Assembly: GCA_002381645.1 (NCBI GenBank)
Contig: DFXE01000010.1
Location: forward strand, 525,191 to 589,190
Reading direction: 5' to 3'
Length of the DNA: 64,000 nt
Origin: Bacteroidales bacterium UBA4116
GTDB lineage: Bacteria > Bacteroidota > Bacteroidia > Bacteroidales > Tannerellaceae
Shown here: positions 1-8,570 of the stretch, in pieces
How positions within the stretch are numbered: position 1 is the stretch's first letter
Layout of the letters: each line of letters opens with the position of its first letter
Translations under genes and position numbers: made by a program
Notes under the pieces: generated by a model
Told to the model about the DNA's origin: nothing
What the model saw: only the letters and a program-made list of their open reading frames with translations
The model's database searches: none

Positions 1-1374
1 AACCAGGGTCCGGCAGGACAACCCGATATCGCAGATACAGACGAAGGCGCGTCAGGTCTCATGCGCATGATGTTCAACATTAATGAACTATCGTCAGATG
101 AAGCGATATGTGCATGGACGGGTGATACAGACGTATTCCCGCTCAACTATGCACGCTTCACGCCGTCTAATGGTGTAGTATTAAATATGTTCAACCGTTT
201 ATATATCCAGATTGCACAGTGTAATAATTTCCTTATCCAAACAGAAGGAATGGAAGATGAAAAAACAGTTTTGCAACGGGCCGAAGTACGTTTCATCCGT
301 GCATTAGACTATTATTATCTGGTAGATCTGTTCGGGAATGTTCCATTTGTAGATGAGGTAACAGGTATTGGTGCGTATGTACCTGAACGTATAACACGAT
401 CGGAATTATTCAGTTATATTGAACAGGAACTTCTGGAAATAGAACCGGTTATGGCTGCTCCCCGCAGCAATTTGTACGGACGTGCAGACAAGGCTGCCGT
501 ATGGATGCTTTTATCACGGTTATATCTGAATGCAGAGGTATATACCGGAAATGCGCGTTGGGCAGATGCCGCTACCTATGCCAAAAGAGTGATGGATGCG
601 GGATATACGTTAGAGCCGAACTATGAAGATATGTTCAAAGCCGATAACCATACCTCGCCTGAAATGATTATGCCGATCTGTTTTGACGGGGTATATGCAC
701 GAGCCTGGAGTGGCGCTTTCTTTGTTTCAAGTTTCCTTAACGGTGATATGAATATCGAACAAAATTTCGGTACGGTGGAAGCATGGGGTGGCAACAGGGC
801 CAGAGTTGCCTTGATACAAAAGTTTGCATATGACGGCAACCTAAATAATGTGGCCGACGATCGCGCCATGTTCTGGACTACTGATCGTACACTGGAAATC
901 ACATTGCCAAGTGAATTTACAGAAGGGTATTCGGTTACCAAATTTAAGAACATCACAAAAAACGGTGATGTCGGAAGCGATCCAAACCTACAATTCCCCG
1001 ATATGGACTTTCCTCTATTCCGTCTGGCAGAAGCCAATCTTACATTCGCAGAAGCAACCTTAAGAGCAGGTGGAAACAGAGCTGAAGCGGTAAGCGCCAT
1101 TAACGCTTTACGTAATCGCGCGAATGCGAGTCCGATAACCGAAGCTGATTTAACATTGGATTTCATCTTAGATGAAAAAGCGCGCGAATTCTATTTTGAA
1201 GCCCAGCGTAGAGTAGACCTTATCAGGCATAATAAATTTACATCCAACTACACCTGGGACTGGAAAGGTGGTTTACCACAAGGTACATCCATCAGCAATC
1301 ATCTTAGCTTACTTCCTATACCCACCAGTCAGTTATCTGCCAATTCAAACTTGCAGCAAAACCCGGGGTATTAA
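1..1374 (+). CDS. SusD/RagB-family nutrient-binding outer-membrane lipoprotein, 5' end outside window
   Basis: The reading frame is open from base 1, so the signal peptide and N-terminal part lie upstream of the window. The visible 457 codons carry SusD-family hallmarks: a TPR-like helical stretch with RALDYYYLVDLFGNVPFV near bases 308-360 and the typical C-terminus ending in LLPIPTSQLSANSNLQQNPGY-like sequence. SusD proteins sit on the cell surface and act as the lid of a TonB-dependent SusC transporter, binding oligosaccharides for import. The SusC partner is expected just upstream. Two SusE/F-like genes and a secreted amylase follow on the same strand, so starch or a related alpha-glucan is the likely substrate (inference from context). 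Confidence 0.93.
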   Translation, partial: NQGPAGQPDIADTDEGASGLMRMMFNINELSSDEAICAWTGDTDVFPLNYARFTPSNGVVLNMFNRLYIQIAQCNNFLIQTEGMEDEKTVLQRAEVRFIRALDYYYLVDLFGNVPFVDEVTGIGAYVPERITRSELFSYIEQELLEIEPVMAAPRSNLYGRADKAAVWMLLSRLYLNAEVYTGNARWADAATYAKRVMDAGYTLEPNYEDMFKADNHTSPEMIMPICFDGVYARAWSGAFFVSSFLNGDMNIEQNFGTVEAWGGNRARVALIQKFAYDGNLNNVADDRAMFWTTDRTLEITLPSEFTEGYSVTKFKNITKNGDVGSDPNLQFPDMDFPLFRLAEANLTFAEATLRAGGNRAEAVSAINALRNRANASPITEADLTLDFILDEKAREFYFEAQRRVDLIRHNKFTSNYTWDWKGGLPQGTSISNHLSLLPIPTSQLSANSNLQQNPGY

Positions 1375-1410
1375 GGATATAGTTGATATAATTATTTAAA
1401 ATACAGCAAA

Positions 1411-2559
1411 ATGAATAAACTAAATATATATTTATCAATATTGTTGGGTATGTTCATCACATTCTCATGTGATTCAGACAGGGACAGCAATCCCGAACTG
1501 CAAACACCTGTAACATTCCAGCTGAATACCCCACCCTATGCTGCCAACGCAGTATATGACCTGATGAATACGGAAACGGTGGAGCTCACTACTTCCCAAC
1601 CGGATTACGGCTTTACAGCAGCTACTCTTTATAATGTACAAATATCCACTTCGGGTGAATTTACTGACGCTTCCGGTGAAACTCCTGCTACCTATGCAAC
1701 CCTGCCTACACCTTATCCAGCCGCAAGAATGCACGTGGATGCAACAGAAATCGCTGTGGCAATGGTAGGACTGCTGGGTATAACAGATGAAGAGGACTAT
1801 CCTACGGAACCTATACCTGTGCATGTGAGGCTAAGGGCAACGCTTACAAATGGTATGGGTGAAGTCATATCCAATACGATTGTCTTACCGAATGTGAAAG
1901 GATATTTTGCATTAGACCCTGTGACTTTGCCTGAAACAATGTACATTACTGGTTCAATGACCGTTCCGGAATGGGATTGGACCGGCAGTTATTCAATGGT
2001 ACCTGTTCATTCGAATGACGGTAAATTCTGGAGTGTACAATATTTCGCTGAAGGAGATGAGATCAAATTCAATACCAGCAGAGCGTGGGATGGCGGCGAA
2101 TTCGGATATGAAGAAGGCCGTTTCCCCGATTCAAGCATATCTTATGCCGGATTAGAAGACTCAGGAGGTAATATCAAGATCAATAATGCAGGCTGGTACA
2201 TTGTGGTAGTAACTACCGAAATAGTAGGACGCGATTATAACTTCACGGTAGAATTCCTTCCCCCGAATGTTTACCTCACGGGAGACGCCGCCGGCGGCTG
2301 GGATACATTCGAAGAAGCAAACCGGTTTACCGTACCGGATACCGGCGATGGTGAATTTGTTTCTCCTGCTTTTGTAGCCGATGCGGAACTGCGTATGTGT
2401 ATCGTTCTGGAAGGAATCGAATGGTGGAAAACCGAATTTGTCATTCTTGATGGTAAGATCGAATACCGTGGGAAAGGTGACGACCAGGATCGCGTAAATG
2501 TTACACAAGGTCAGAGGGCTTATTTGAATTTCCTTACCGGAGAAGGCTATGTAAGATAA
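1411..2559 (+). CDS. SusE-like surface glycan-binding lipoprotein
   Basis: The protein has 382 residues and begins with a lipoprotein signal peptide whose lipidated cysteine is about residue 20 (TFSC followed by DSD, acidic residues that favour surface export in Bacteroidota). An N-terminal Ig-like SusE domain covers roughly residues 30-160. It is followed by aromatic-rich starch-binding-like modules (for example YITGSMTVPEWDW and VYLTGDAAGGWDTF). SusE binds starch at the cell surface and helps pass maltooligosaccharides to SusCD. The gene starts 36 bases after the susD stop and is followed 29 bases later by a second member of the family, so they form one operon. Confidence 0.85.
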   Translation: MNKLNIYLSILLGMFITFSCDSDRDSNPELQTPVTFQLNTPPYAANAVYDLMNTETVELTTSQPDYGFTAATLYNVQISTSGEFTDASGETPATYATLPTPYPAARMHVDATEIAVAMVGLLGITDEEDYPTEPIPVHVRLRATLTNGMGEVISNTIVLPNVKGYFALDPVTLPETMYITGSMTVPEWDWTGSYSMVPVHSNDGKFWSVQYFAEGDEIKFNTSRAWDGGEFGYEEGRFPDSSISYAGLEDSGGNIKINNAGWYIVVVTTEIVGRDYNFTVEFLPPNVYLTGDAAGGWDTFEEANRFTVPDTGDGEFVSPAFVADAELRMCIVLEGIEWWKTEFVILDGKIEYRGKGDDQDRVNVTQGQRAYLNFLTGEGYVR

Positions 2560-2588
2560 TAAGAGGTAAACAATAAAATAAGAATAAA

Positions 2589-4004
2589 ATGAAAAAGACA
2601 TTTATATATATATTATCCGTTCTTATGTTGGGGCTTATCTCATGTGATGAGGATTTCAATAAAGATGTGGCCCCTCCGCAAACGAATGAGCAGGAAGATG
2701 CAAAAAATGCGGACTTTCAGGTTGCATTAGGTTCAGGATTGTCGTCACCTTTAATACTTGGTCAACTTGAAGAAGATGCAATGATTGAAGCCGTTACCGT
2801 AACAACAGCTCCGCCAATGCAGGATGGGGCTACGCTCTCATTCGACCTGCAAATTTCCAAAACAGAGGATTTTGCCCAATACCTGCCTTTACCTTCTACG
2901 GCTGAAGGTCAAACGGCATCAGTTTCTGTTGCCGACCTGGATAATGTAATTAAAGAATTATTCGGCAAAGCACCGAATGCCAACTCATTCTTTATACGCA
3001 CCTATGTATATATTCATATCGGCACATCGGCAGTACGGTCCAATACTGCAAATATTGTTGGTCCGGCTGTTGTAACGCCTGTCGCGTTAAATATTGAAAG
3101 CGCATACTATTTAATAGGTAATATGAACGAATGGAATCCGGACGCATTAGTTCCGTTCAGTCATAGCGGAAGCAGCGTATACGAAGATCCGAATTTCTCG
3201 GTTATCCTGGAAGTTGCTGCAAACACATACTTCAAAATCGCTCCACAAAGTGCCAAAGACCTGCACGAGTCAGGAGGTGATTTCTGGTCGATCAGTTATG
3301 GTACAGCCGTAGACGGCGATTCTTCCCTTGAAGGAACTATCGTAACTGAAAATGCCGGAGCTATACAAATAGAACAGGCGGGGTATGTGAGGATCTCCCT
3401 CAATATGGAGGAATATACGTATAAAATAGAACCGATGGAAGCCAATCCGTTGCTTTATATTCCAGGAAATCACCAGGGATGGGATCCGGCATCTGCTCCA
3501 ACTTTATATACTGCAAATATGGATATGGTATATGACGGGTTTGTATTTCTTGATGGAGAATATAAGTTTACTTCTGCCCCGAACTGGGACAATACCAACT
3601 ACGGTGAGGGAGGTGACGGAAGACTAAGTACGGATGGAAGCGCCGGTAACTTAAATGCTGCTGCCGGATTCTACTATCTGAAAGCGGATCTGAATACCCT
3701 CGCCTATGAACAAACCCTGACAAATTGGGGAATCATCGGTGATGCTACACCGGGCGGATGGGATAGCGATACCCCAATGACATACAACAGGGAAAATAAT
3801 ACCTGGACGGTTACAACTGCATTGGAAGGCGGGAAGGAATTCAAATTCCGAGCCAACAACAGTTGGGATATCAACATGGGCGGCACAACGGACAAATTAG
3901 ACCTAAACGGCGGCAATATCAGGGTTGAAACTTCAGGTAACTATACCATCGTATTAAGATTATCCAATGCATTAAACGGCAATACATTCACACTGAGCCG
4001 TTAA
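2589..4004 (+). CDS. SusF/SusE-like surface glycan-binding lipoprotein
   Basis: The 471-residue protein has a lipoprotein signal with the lipidation cysteine at residue 19 (LISC, then DEDF). After an Ig-like N-terminal domain come at least three repeats of a carbohydrate-binding fold. They are recognised by YLIGNMNEWNP, YIPGNHQGWDP and WGIIGDATPGGWD, each with the conserved Trp/Asp pattern of SusE/SusF starch-binding modules. It is one module longer than the preceding gene, as SusF is compared with SusE. It probably holds alpha-glucans at the cell surface. A terminator-like hairpin follows at 4021-4090. Assignment to SusF rather than a second SusE rests on order and length only. Confidence 0.84.
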   Translation: MKKTFIYILSVLMLGLISCDEDFNKDVAPPQTNEQEDAKNADFQVALGSGLSSPLILGQLEEDAMIEAVTVTTAPPMQDGATLSFDLQISKTEDFAQYLPLPSTAEGQTASVSVADLDNVIKELFGKAPNANSFFIRTYVYIHIGTSAVRSNTANIVGPAVVTPVALNIESAYYLIGNMNEWNPDALVPFSHSGSSVYEDPNFSVILEVAANTYFKIAPQSAKDLHESGGDFWSISYGTAVDGDSSLEGTIVTENAGAIQIEQAGYVRISLNMEEYTYKIEPMEANPLLYIPGNHQGWDPASAPTLYTANMDMVYDGFVFLDGEYKFTSAPNWDNTNYGEGGDGRLSTDGSAGNLNAAAGFYYLKADLNTLAYEQTLTNWGIIGDATPGGWDSDTPMTYNRENNTWTVTTALEGGKEFKFRANNSWDINMGGTTDKLDLNGGNIRVETSGNYTIVLRLSNALNGNTFTLSR

Positions 4005-4020
4005 TTAACCTCTTATCAAT

Positions 4021-4090
4021 AACCACAGATTTATCAGATAAACAGTTTTTATACGAAACGATGTATTTGATAGATCTGTGGTTTATTTTT
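4021..4090 (+). terminator. Hairpin between the susF-like gene and the amylase
   Basis: The arms AACCACAGAT-TTATCA (from 4021) and TGAT-A-GATCTGTGGTT (ending about 4084) pair almost fully and are followed by ATTTTT. It could end the susDEF-like transcript or act as an attenuator, since the amylase starts about 60 bases downstream. Confidence 0.6.
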
Positions 4091-4150
4091 TAAAACCAGC
4101 TATTTCAGTCTACAAATGATGTATCAACAATCCAAAAACACATGCATAAA

Positions 4151-6631
4151 ATGAAAAAAATAATAATATTATTATGTATACTGCCTTTCTTATCCTATGG
4201 ACAGATCATTATCACCGAACCAATGACCCTGACGGATAACAGCCCGGCTGAGATTATATTCAACGCATCAGAAGGCAATCAGGGTCTAATGGGATTTACA
4301 GGAGAAGTATATGCACATACCGGAGTCATCACAGATAAAAGCACAAATGATACTGATTGGAAATATGCGCCAGAGTGGGGTGATAACAACGCAAAATATA
4401 AAATGACACCAATGGGGAACAATAGGTGGAAACTGGATATTTCACCTTCTATTCGTTCATATTACGGTGTACCTGCCAGTGAGGAAATTATAAAATTAGC
4501 CTTTGTATTCAGAAGTGCAGACAATTCAAAGGAAGGAAAAGGAGTAGGTAATACGGACATTTTCGTATTACTGAACGAAGAAAACTTTATACCTGCAGAA
4601 CCTGTCACACGGAAAAGGCCCTACGGCATTATGGATGGGATAAATTACATCGACGACCATACCGTCACCTTATTATTGTTTGCCCCAGAGAAAAAACATG
4701 TACACCTGATGGGTGATTTCAACCAATGGAAAAAAAGTAATGATTATCAACTTTTTAAAGATGGCGATTATTGGTGGTGCACTATTTCCGGATTGGAAAA
4801 AGGAAAAGAATACGGTTTCCAGTACCTTATTGATAACGAGTTTAAAATCGCAGACGCATATACCGAAAAGATATTAGACCCCAGGTACGACCGCGAAATA
4901 CCGGCGGCTACTTACCCCAATATCCAGCCTTACCCGATACAAACGGAAGGAATCGTGTCCGTTTTTGCGACCGGAAAGCAAGCATACGACTGGAAAACGA
5001 AAAATTATCAAGTTGTACCGAAAGAAGAACTCGTTATTTATGAACTGCTGATCCGTGATTTTACGGAAGCTGGCAACATTCAGGCTGTTCAGGATAAACT
5101 GGACTATTTACAGGAATTAGGTGTAAATGCGATTGAACTTATGCCCATCCAGGAGTTCGACGGAAATGACAGTTGGGGATATAATCCTTGTTTTTACTTT
5201 GCGGCCGACAAAGCATACGGAACGCCGGATAACTACAAAGCTTTTATTGATGAAGCGCATAGCCGCGGCATAGCTGTCATTCTCGACGTCGTATTTAATC
5301 ACGCGACCGGACAAAATCCGTTTGCACGGCTTTACTGGGAAGGAAACGCTCCCGCCGCGGATAATCCCTGGTTCAACAGGGAAGCTCCGCACCCATATAA
5401 CGTCTTCAACGATTTTAATCATGAATACAAGGGAACACGTGATTTTTTTAAACGAGTGCTTACATACTGGATACGGGAATACAATATTGATGGCTTCCGC
5501 TTCGACCTTACGAAAGGCTTTACACAAAAACAATCGACAGAAGCGACTGCCGGAAATTATGATGCGTCACGTATTGCTATTCTAAAAGATTATAACAACC
5601 ATATCAAAAGTATAAAACCGAATACCTATGTCATTCTCGAACATTTTGCGGAAAACAGGGAAGAATTGGAATTAGCACAGGCAGGAATGCTGTTATGGAA
5701 CAATATGAATAATGCGTATAGCGAAAGTATCATGGGCTGGAAAAATGAACAAAATGACATTTCGTGGGGAAGTTATTCAAAAAGAGGATGGGATATCCCT
5801 GCTTTAGTTACCTATGCCGAAAGCCATGATGAAGAAAGGAATATGTATAAAGCAAAAACATACGGTAACTGGACGATGCCATCAGATAACATGTTACGGA
5901 TGAAACGGGCGGAACTGGCATCGGCTTTTCTTTTCTGTACACCGGGACCTAAAATGATATGGCAGTTTGGTGAGTTAGGATATGATATTTCGATTGACGA
6001 AAACGGAAGAACAGGAAAAAAACCTGTTTTATGGGAATATTATGATGTACCGGAAAGGAAAGGGCTATATGAAACGTATAGTAAATTAATAAAATTCAGA
6101 AATCAAAATCCCGAGCTTTTCGCTTCACCGGAAAATATTACTATGCAAACGACAAGTTCCGATTGGGAAACCGGACGCGCCATCCGCCTTCAAACCGAAA
6201 ATAAAGATTTGGTATTAATTGGAAATTTTATAGAAACAGCAATTGATATAAATCCGTCTTTTACCTCCACGGGAAGCTGGGAAGAGATTTTTACAGGTGA
6301 AACCATCACGGTAACAGAAGGTAATAAAAACAACAAGATAACACTCCAACCGCATTCTTTCAAACTTTATACGACTAATAACGGCACATCCGTAGAAAGC
6401 GGCCGGAAAATCACCCCTGTACAAATCTATTATCGTCCCGGTGAGCAGCATGTATATATAAATTGTCAATCAGAAATTGAATATGTAAATATTTATTCCA
6501 TTAACGGCAACCTTATAAAGACAGTCAATTCTTCACCGACAATTGATGTAAATGAACTTTCTTCCGGAATATACATTATACAAACCCGGTCACAGGAAAA
6601 AAGCTATTATAATAAGTTCGTAAAATATTAA
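4151..6631 (+). CDS. Secreted GH13 alpha-amylase-family enzyme with CBM48-like domain and type IX sorting tail
   Basis: A signal peptide (MKKIIILLCILPFLSYG) is followed by an N-terminal beta-rich region, a CBM48/isoamylase-N-like module (VTLLLFAPEKKHVHLMGDFN) and a GH13 barrel. All four GH13 regions are visible: DVVFNH, GFRFD (nucleophile Asp about 452), ILEHF (acid/base Glu about 497) and ESHDEE (Asp about 560), counted from the start used here. The last about 70 residues (VNIYSINGNLIKTV... YYNKFVKY) look like a type A type IX secretion sorting domain, so the enzyme is probably exported to the cell surface or medium. It would hydrolyse starch-like glucans for the adjacent SusD/E/F proteins. 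An in-frame ATG at 4142 is an alternative start, but the second Met gives a better signal peptide. Confidence 0.9.
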   Translation: MKKIIILLCILPFLSYGQIIITEPMTLTDNSPAEIIFNASEGNQGLMGFTGEVYAHTGVITDKSTNDTDWKYAPEWGDNNAKYKMTPMGNNRWKLDISPSIRSYYGVPASEEIIKLAFVFRSADNSKEGKGVGNTDIFVLLNEENFIPAEPVTRKRPYGIMDGINYIDDHTVTLLLFAPEKKHVHLMGDFNQWKKSNDYQLFKDGDYWWCTISGLEKGKEYGFQYLIDNEFKIADAYTEKILDPRYDREIPAATYPNIQPYPIQTEGIVSVFATGKQAYDWKTKNYQVVPKEELVIYELLIRDFTEAGNIQAVQDKLDYLQELGVNAIELMPIQEFDGNDSWGYNPCFYFAADKAYGTPDNYKAFIDEAHSRGIAVILDVVFNHATGQNPFARLYWEGNAPAADNPWFNREAPHPYNVFNDFNHEYKGTRDFFKRVLTYWIREYNIDGFRFDLTKGFTQKQSTEATAGNYDASRIAILKDYNNHIKSIKPNTYVILEHFAENREELELAQAGMLLWNNMNNAYSESIMGWKNEQNDISWGSYSKRGWDIPALVTYAESHDEERNMYKAKTYGNWTMPSDNMLRMKRAELASAFLFCTPGPKMIWQFGELGYDISIDENGRTGKKPVLWEYYDVPERKGLYETYSKLIKFRNQNPELFASPENITMQTTSSDWETGRAIRLQTENKDLVLIGNFIETAIDINPSFTSTGSWEEIFTGETITVTEGNKNNKITLQPHSFKLYTTNNGTSVESGRKITPVQIYYRPGEQHVYINCQSEIEYVNIYSINGNLIKTVNSSPTIDVNELSSGIYIIQTRSQEKSYYNKFVKY

Positions 6632-6688
6632 TTATTACGGAACATTGGAATTAAAGTTACTCTGAAGGAGTTACTCATTTACTTATAT

Positions 6689-6746
6689 ACAGGTAATTCT
6701 TTGTATAAACAAAAACTGTTTTGTTGTTTAATAAAGAATTACCTGT
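6689..6746. terminator. Bidirectional terminator between amylase and rtcB
   Basis: Arms ACAGGTAATTCTTT (6689-6702) and AAAGAATTACCTGT (6733-6746) form a perfect 14-bp stem with T-rich flanks on both strands. It fits the convergent amylase (+) and rtcB (-) genes. Confidence 0.75.
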
Positions 6747-6762
6747 GTTTTATATAAAAAAA

Positions 6763-8073
6763 TCATTTTGCCTTGATATTCATTACCGGCCGGATAGAAT
6801 CTATGATTGTTGCCGTATCTTTTATAGCCTCCATGATCATATCTTTATTTTTATAGGCCATTGGTGATTCATCAAGCGTAGATTTGCAGACAGACGTTGA
6901 ATAAATACCCTCCATTTCTTTTGAGAACTCTTCCATATCCAGTGTTTTCAATGCTTTATTCCGAGCCAGTACACGCCCGGCACCATGTGGAGCAGAGAAG
7001 TTCCAGTCCGGATTACTTTTACCTTCACATATAAGTATTCCATCACGCATATTGAACGGGATCACCATTTTCTCGCCCTGATAAGAACGAATGGCACCTT
7101 TCCGGATTATCCAGTCGGTGGTATCGATAAAGTTATGCATGGAATAAACAGAATCTACCGCAAAATAATCCGCACCAAGGTCTTTGAATATAGCTTTCGA
7201 CATCGCTTTATGGTTAAATTGAGCATATGTCTGGGCAATGACCATATCCAACAGATAAGCATACATATCATCTCCTTCCAGCAGGTATTCTTTCTTATCA
7301 ATCTTATACCTTTTCGCCAGCTCCTCCAGTTTTTGTGGAATATCAGATGTAGGCAGCGTGTTTCTGGTTATCTGTTTGAACTCATCAAAATATTCCTGGG
7401 TAAGCCCTCTTTGCGCAAGCATTTTTTTCGCATGATAATTACACACTTTCAAGCCGAAATGACGTGAGCCGGAATGAATTGTCAGGTAATGGCAAGCATC
7501 ACGGGCCGACTCGCCGATCTCAATAAAATGGTTACCTCCACCCAGTGTTCCAATGGAATAATAGAATACCTCTTCTTTTATATCAATTTTCTTACATAAA
7601 TTTGCAATGTATTCTTTATCAATATTTACGGGAAGTTTTTCTTCACCAAAGCGTTTCATCCATTCCTTATGAAAAGTAGCAATATTTGCATTTACAACCT
7701 CGAAATAGGATTCTACCCACCAGTCATCGTAATTTTTTTCCTTCCGTATGTTCATTCCCATAGGAACCGATCGCCTGATTGCACGATCCAGTGCAGGGAG
7801 GATGCCGGCATCTATCCGTTTATTTAATTTATGGGAAGTTACCGAACATCCTATATCCACGCCGATATAATTGGGGTTTACCATCTTAGTTACGGGCATG
7901 GTAAACCCTATAACTATACCTTTACCTATATGGGTATCAGGCATAATGCGCACTTGTACGCCTTCCGACACCTCATTATTCAGGATGTTTTGAACCAAAT
8001 CAATGGCTTCCGCCTCTACATCATCGATGAAGATTTTGCAGTCTTTGTTGTATTTTCCTTTTAATTCTATCAT
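6763..8073 (-). CDS. rtcB: RtcB-family RNA ligase
   Basis: RtcB joins RNA ends bearing 2',3'-cyclic phosphate or 3'-phosphate to 5'-OH ends, using GTP and Mn2+, for RNA repair or splicing. Family motifs are present: YIGVDIGCSV with the metal-binding Asp73 and Cys76, GTLGGGNHFIEI, the HSGSRHFG histidines, and APHGAGRVLAR near the C-terminus with the histidine that becomes guanylylated. The start chosen (MIELKG at 8073) matches the family N-terminus and gives 436 residues; an upstream in-frame Met at 8106 only adds a non-conserved extension. No archease or rtcA lies nearby. A structured tRNA-like sequence lies about 40 bases upstream on the same strand, and a WYL regulator is divergent. Confidence 0.93.
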   Translation of the reverse strand: MIELKGKYNKDCKIFIDDVEAEAIDLVQNILNNEVSEGVQVRIMPDTHIGKGIVIGFTMPVTKMVNPNYIGVDIGCSVTSHKLNKRIDAGILPALDRAIRRSVPMGMNIRKEKNYDDWWVESYFEVVNANIATFHKEWMKRFGEEKLPVNIDKEYIANLCKKIDIKEEVFYYSIGTLGGGNHFIEIGESARDACHYLTIHSGSRHFGLKVCNYHAKKMLAQRGLTQEYFDEFKQITRNTLPTSDIPQKLEELAKRYKIDKKEYLLEGDDMYAYLLDMVIAQTYAQFNHKAMSKAIFKDLGADYFAVDSVYSMHNFIDTTDWIIRKGAIRSYQGEKMVIPFNMRDGILICEGKSNPDWNFSAPHGAGRVLARNKALKTLDMEEFSKEMEGIYSTSVCKSTLDESPMAYKNKDMIMEAIKDTATIIDSIRPVMNIKAK

Positions 8074-8110
8074 AATATTGTATGTATATGAAAACAGAAG
8101 TAACATGCGA

Positions 8111-8211
8111 AAAGAGAAACGGGGCTTGACGTTGCCGGAGTCGAACCGGATAGCCTTGCCGGTTTTACGGCTTCGCTATTCCTCCCCTAAGTTCAGTCGA
8201 AGTAACTCTTT
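8111..8211 (-). ncRNA. Candidate tRNA-like structured RNA ahead of rtcB
   Basis: Read on the minus strand, this stretch holds a perfect T-arm look-alike: stem CCGG, 7-nt loop TTCGACT, stem CCGG (8149-8135). Just 5' of it is a longer hairpin: ATAGC (8179-8175) pairs with GCTAT (8154-8150), and inside it GCCG (8171-8168) pairs with CGGC (8161-8158) around a 6-nt A-rich loop. Both arms are enclosed by GGGG (8187-8184) with CCCC (8124-8121). An outer AAAGAG/CTCTTT helix (8211-8206 with 8116-8111) closes the whole. The layout mimics an acceptor stem, an anticodon-like arm and a T arm, without a normal D arm or a 7-bp acceptor, so it is not an ordinary tRNA gene. It may be a leader or an independent RNA co-transcribed with rtcB. 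The structure was inferred by eye. Confidence 0.4.
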
Positions 8212-8331
8212 CTTACGGCACTTGTTTTTATTTTAAATTGAAAAGAACTTGACGAAGTTACATCTGTATAAAGTTTTTTGAATTTACAGTTCGAAGTATC
8301 TCCATACTACGACATTCGCAAAGTTCATTGA

Positions 8332-8525
8332 TCATTGCAATTCTCTTTTTCTTATCTCATCCAATGCATCTACTCCCCGATCTATGGCTGCAATAATATC
8401 AAATACCTTATCCGACCAACCGCTTTCGTAGAACTTGTTGTAAAATTGAATTTCATAACGACACTCTTTTAATGGGTTGACATTGCAAAGGTTCAAACAC
8501 GATTGCGCAGTGTTTTTGCGTGATG
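8332..8525 (-). pseudogene. Short open frame of unknown family, no clear start codon
   Basis: On the minus strand a 64-codon frame ends at a TGA (8334-8332). It reads as plausible protein over its last about 50 codons (NVNPLKECRYEIQFY, then YESGWSDKVFDIIAAIDRG, then a charged helical end). No ATG precedes it; only TTG or similar codons could start it, and a stop (TAA) lies just upstream. It may be the 3' remnant of a lost gene or a small gene with an unusual start. I do not recognise the family. It lies between rtcB and the WYL regulator. Confidence 0.3.
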
Positions 8526-8570
8526 AAAATTATTTTTCATATTTTTGAAAACAAATCAAATAATAAGCTT

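Noticed and set aside
621..1166. Long minus-strand open frame inside the SusD gene
   Set aside because: It is antisense to a gene with clear family motifs and has no recognisable protein features.
8111..8211. Ordinary or split tRNA gene
   Set aside because: Only the T arm is tRNA-like; the acceptor stem is four base pairs, the D arm is missing and no anticodon loop of normal size is present.
8111..8211. Phage attachment-site remnant (tRNA 3' end)
   Set aside because: After the T arm there is no seven-base acceptor strand, and no integrase or phage gene lies nearby.
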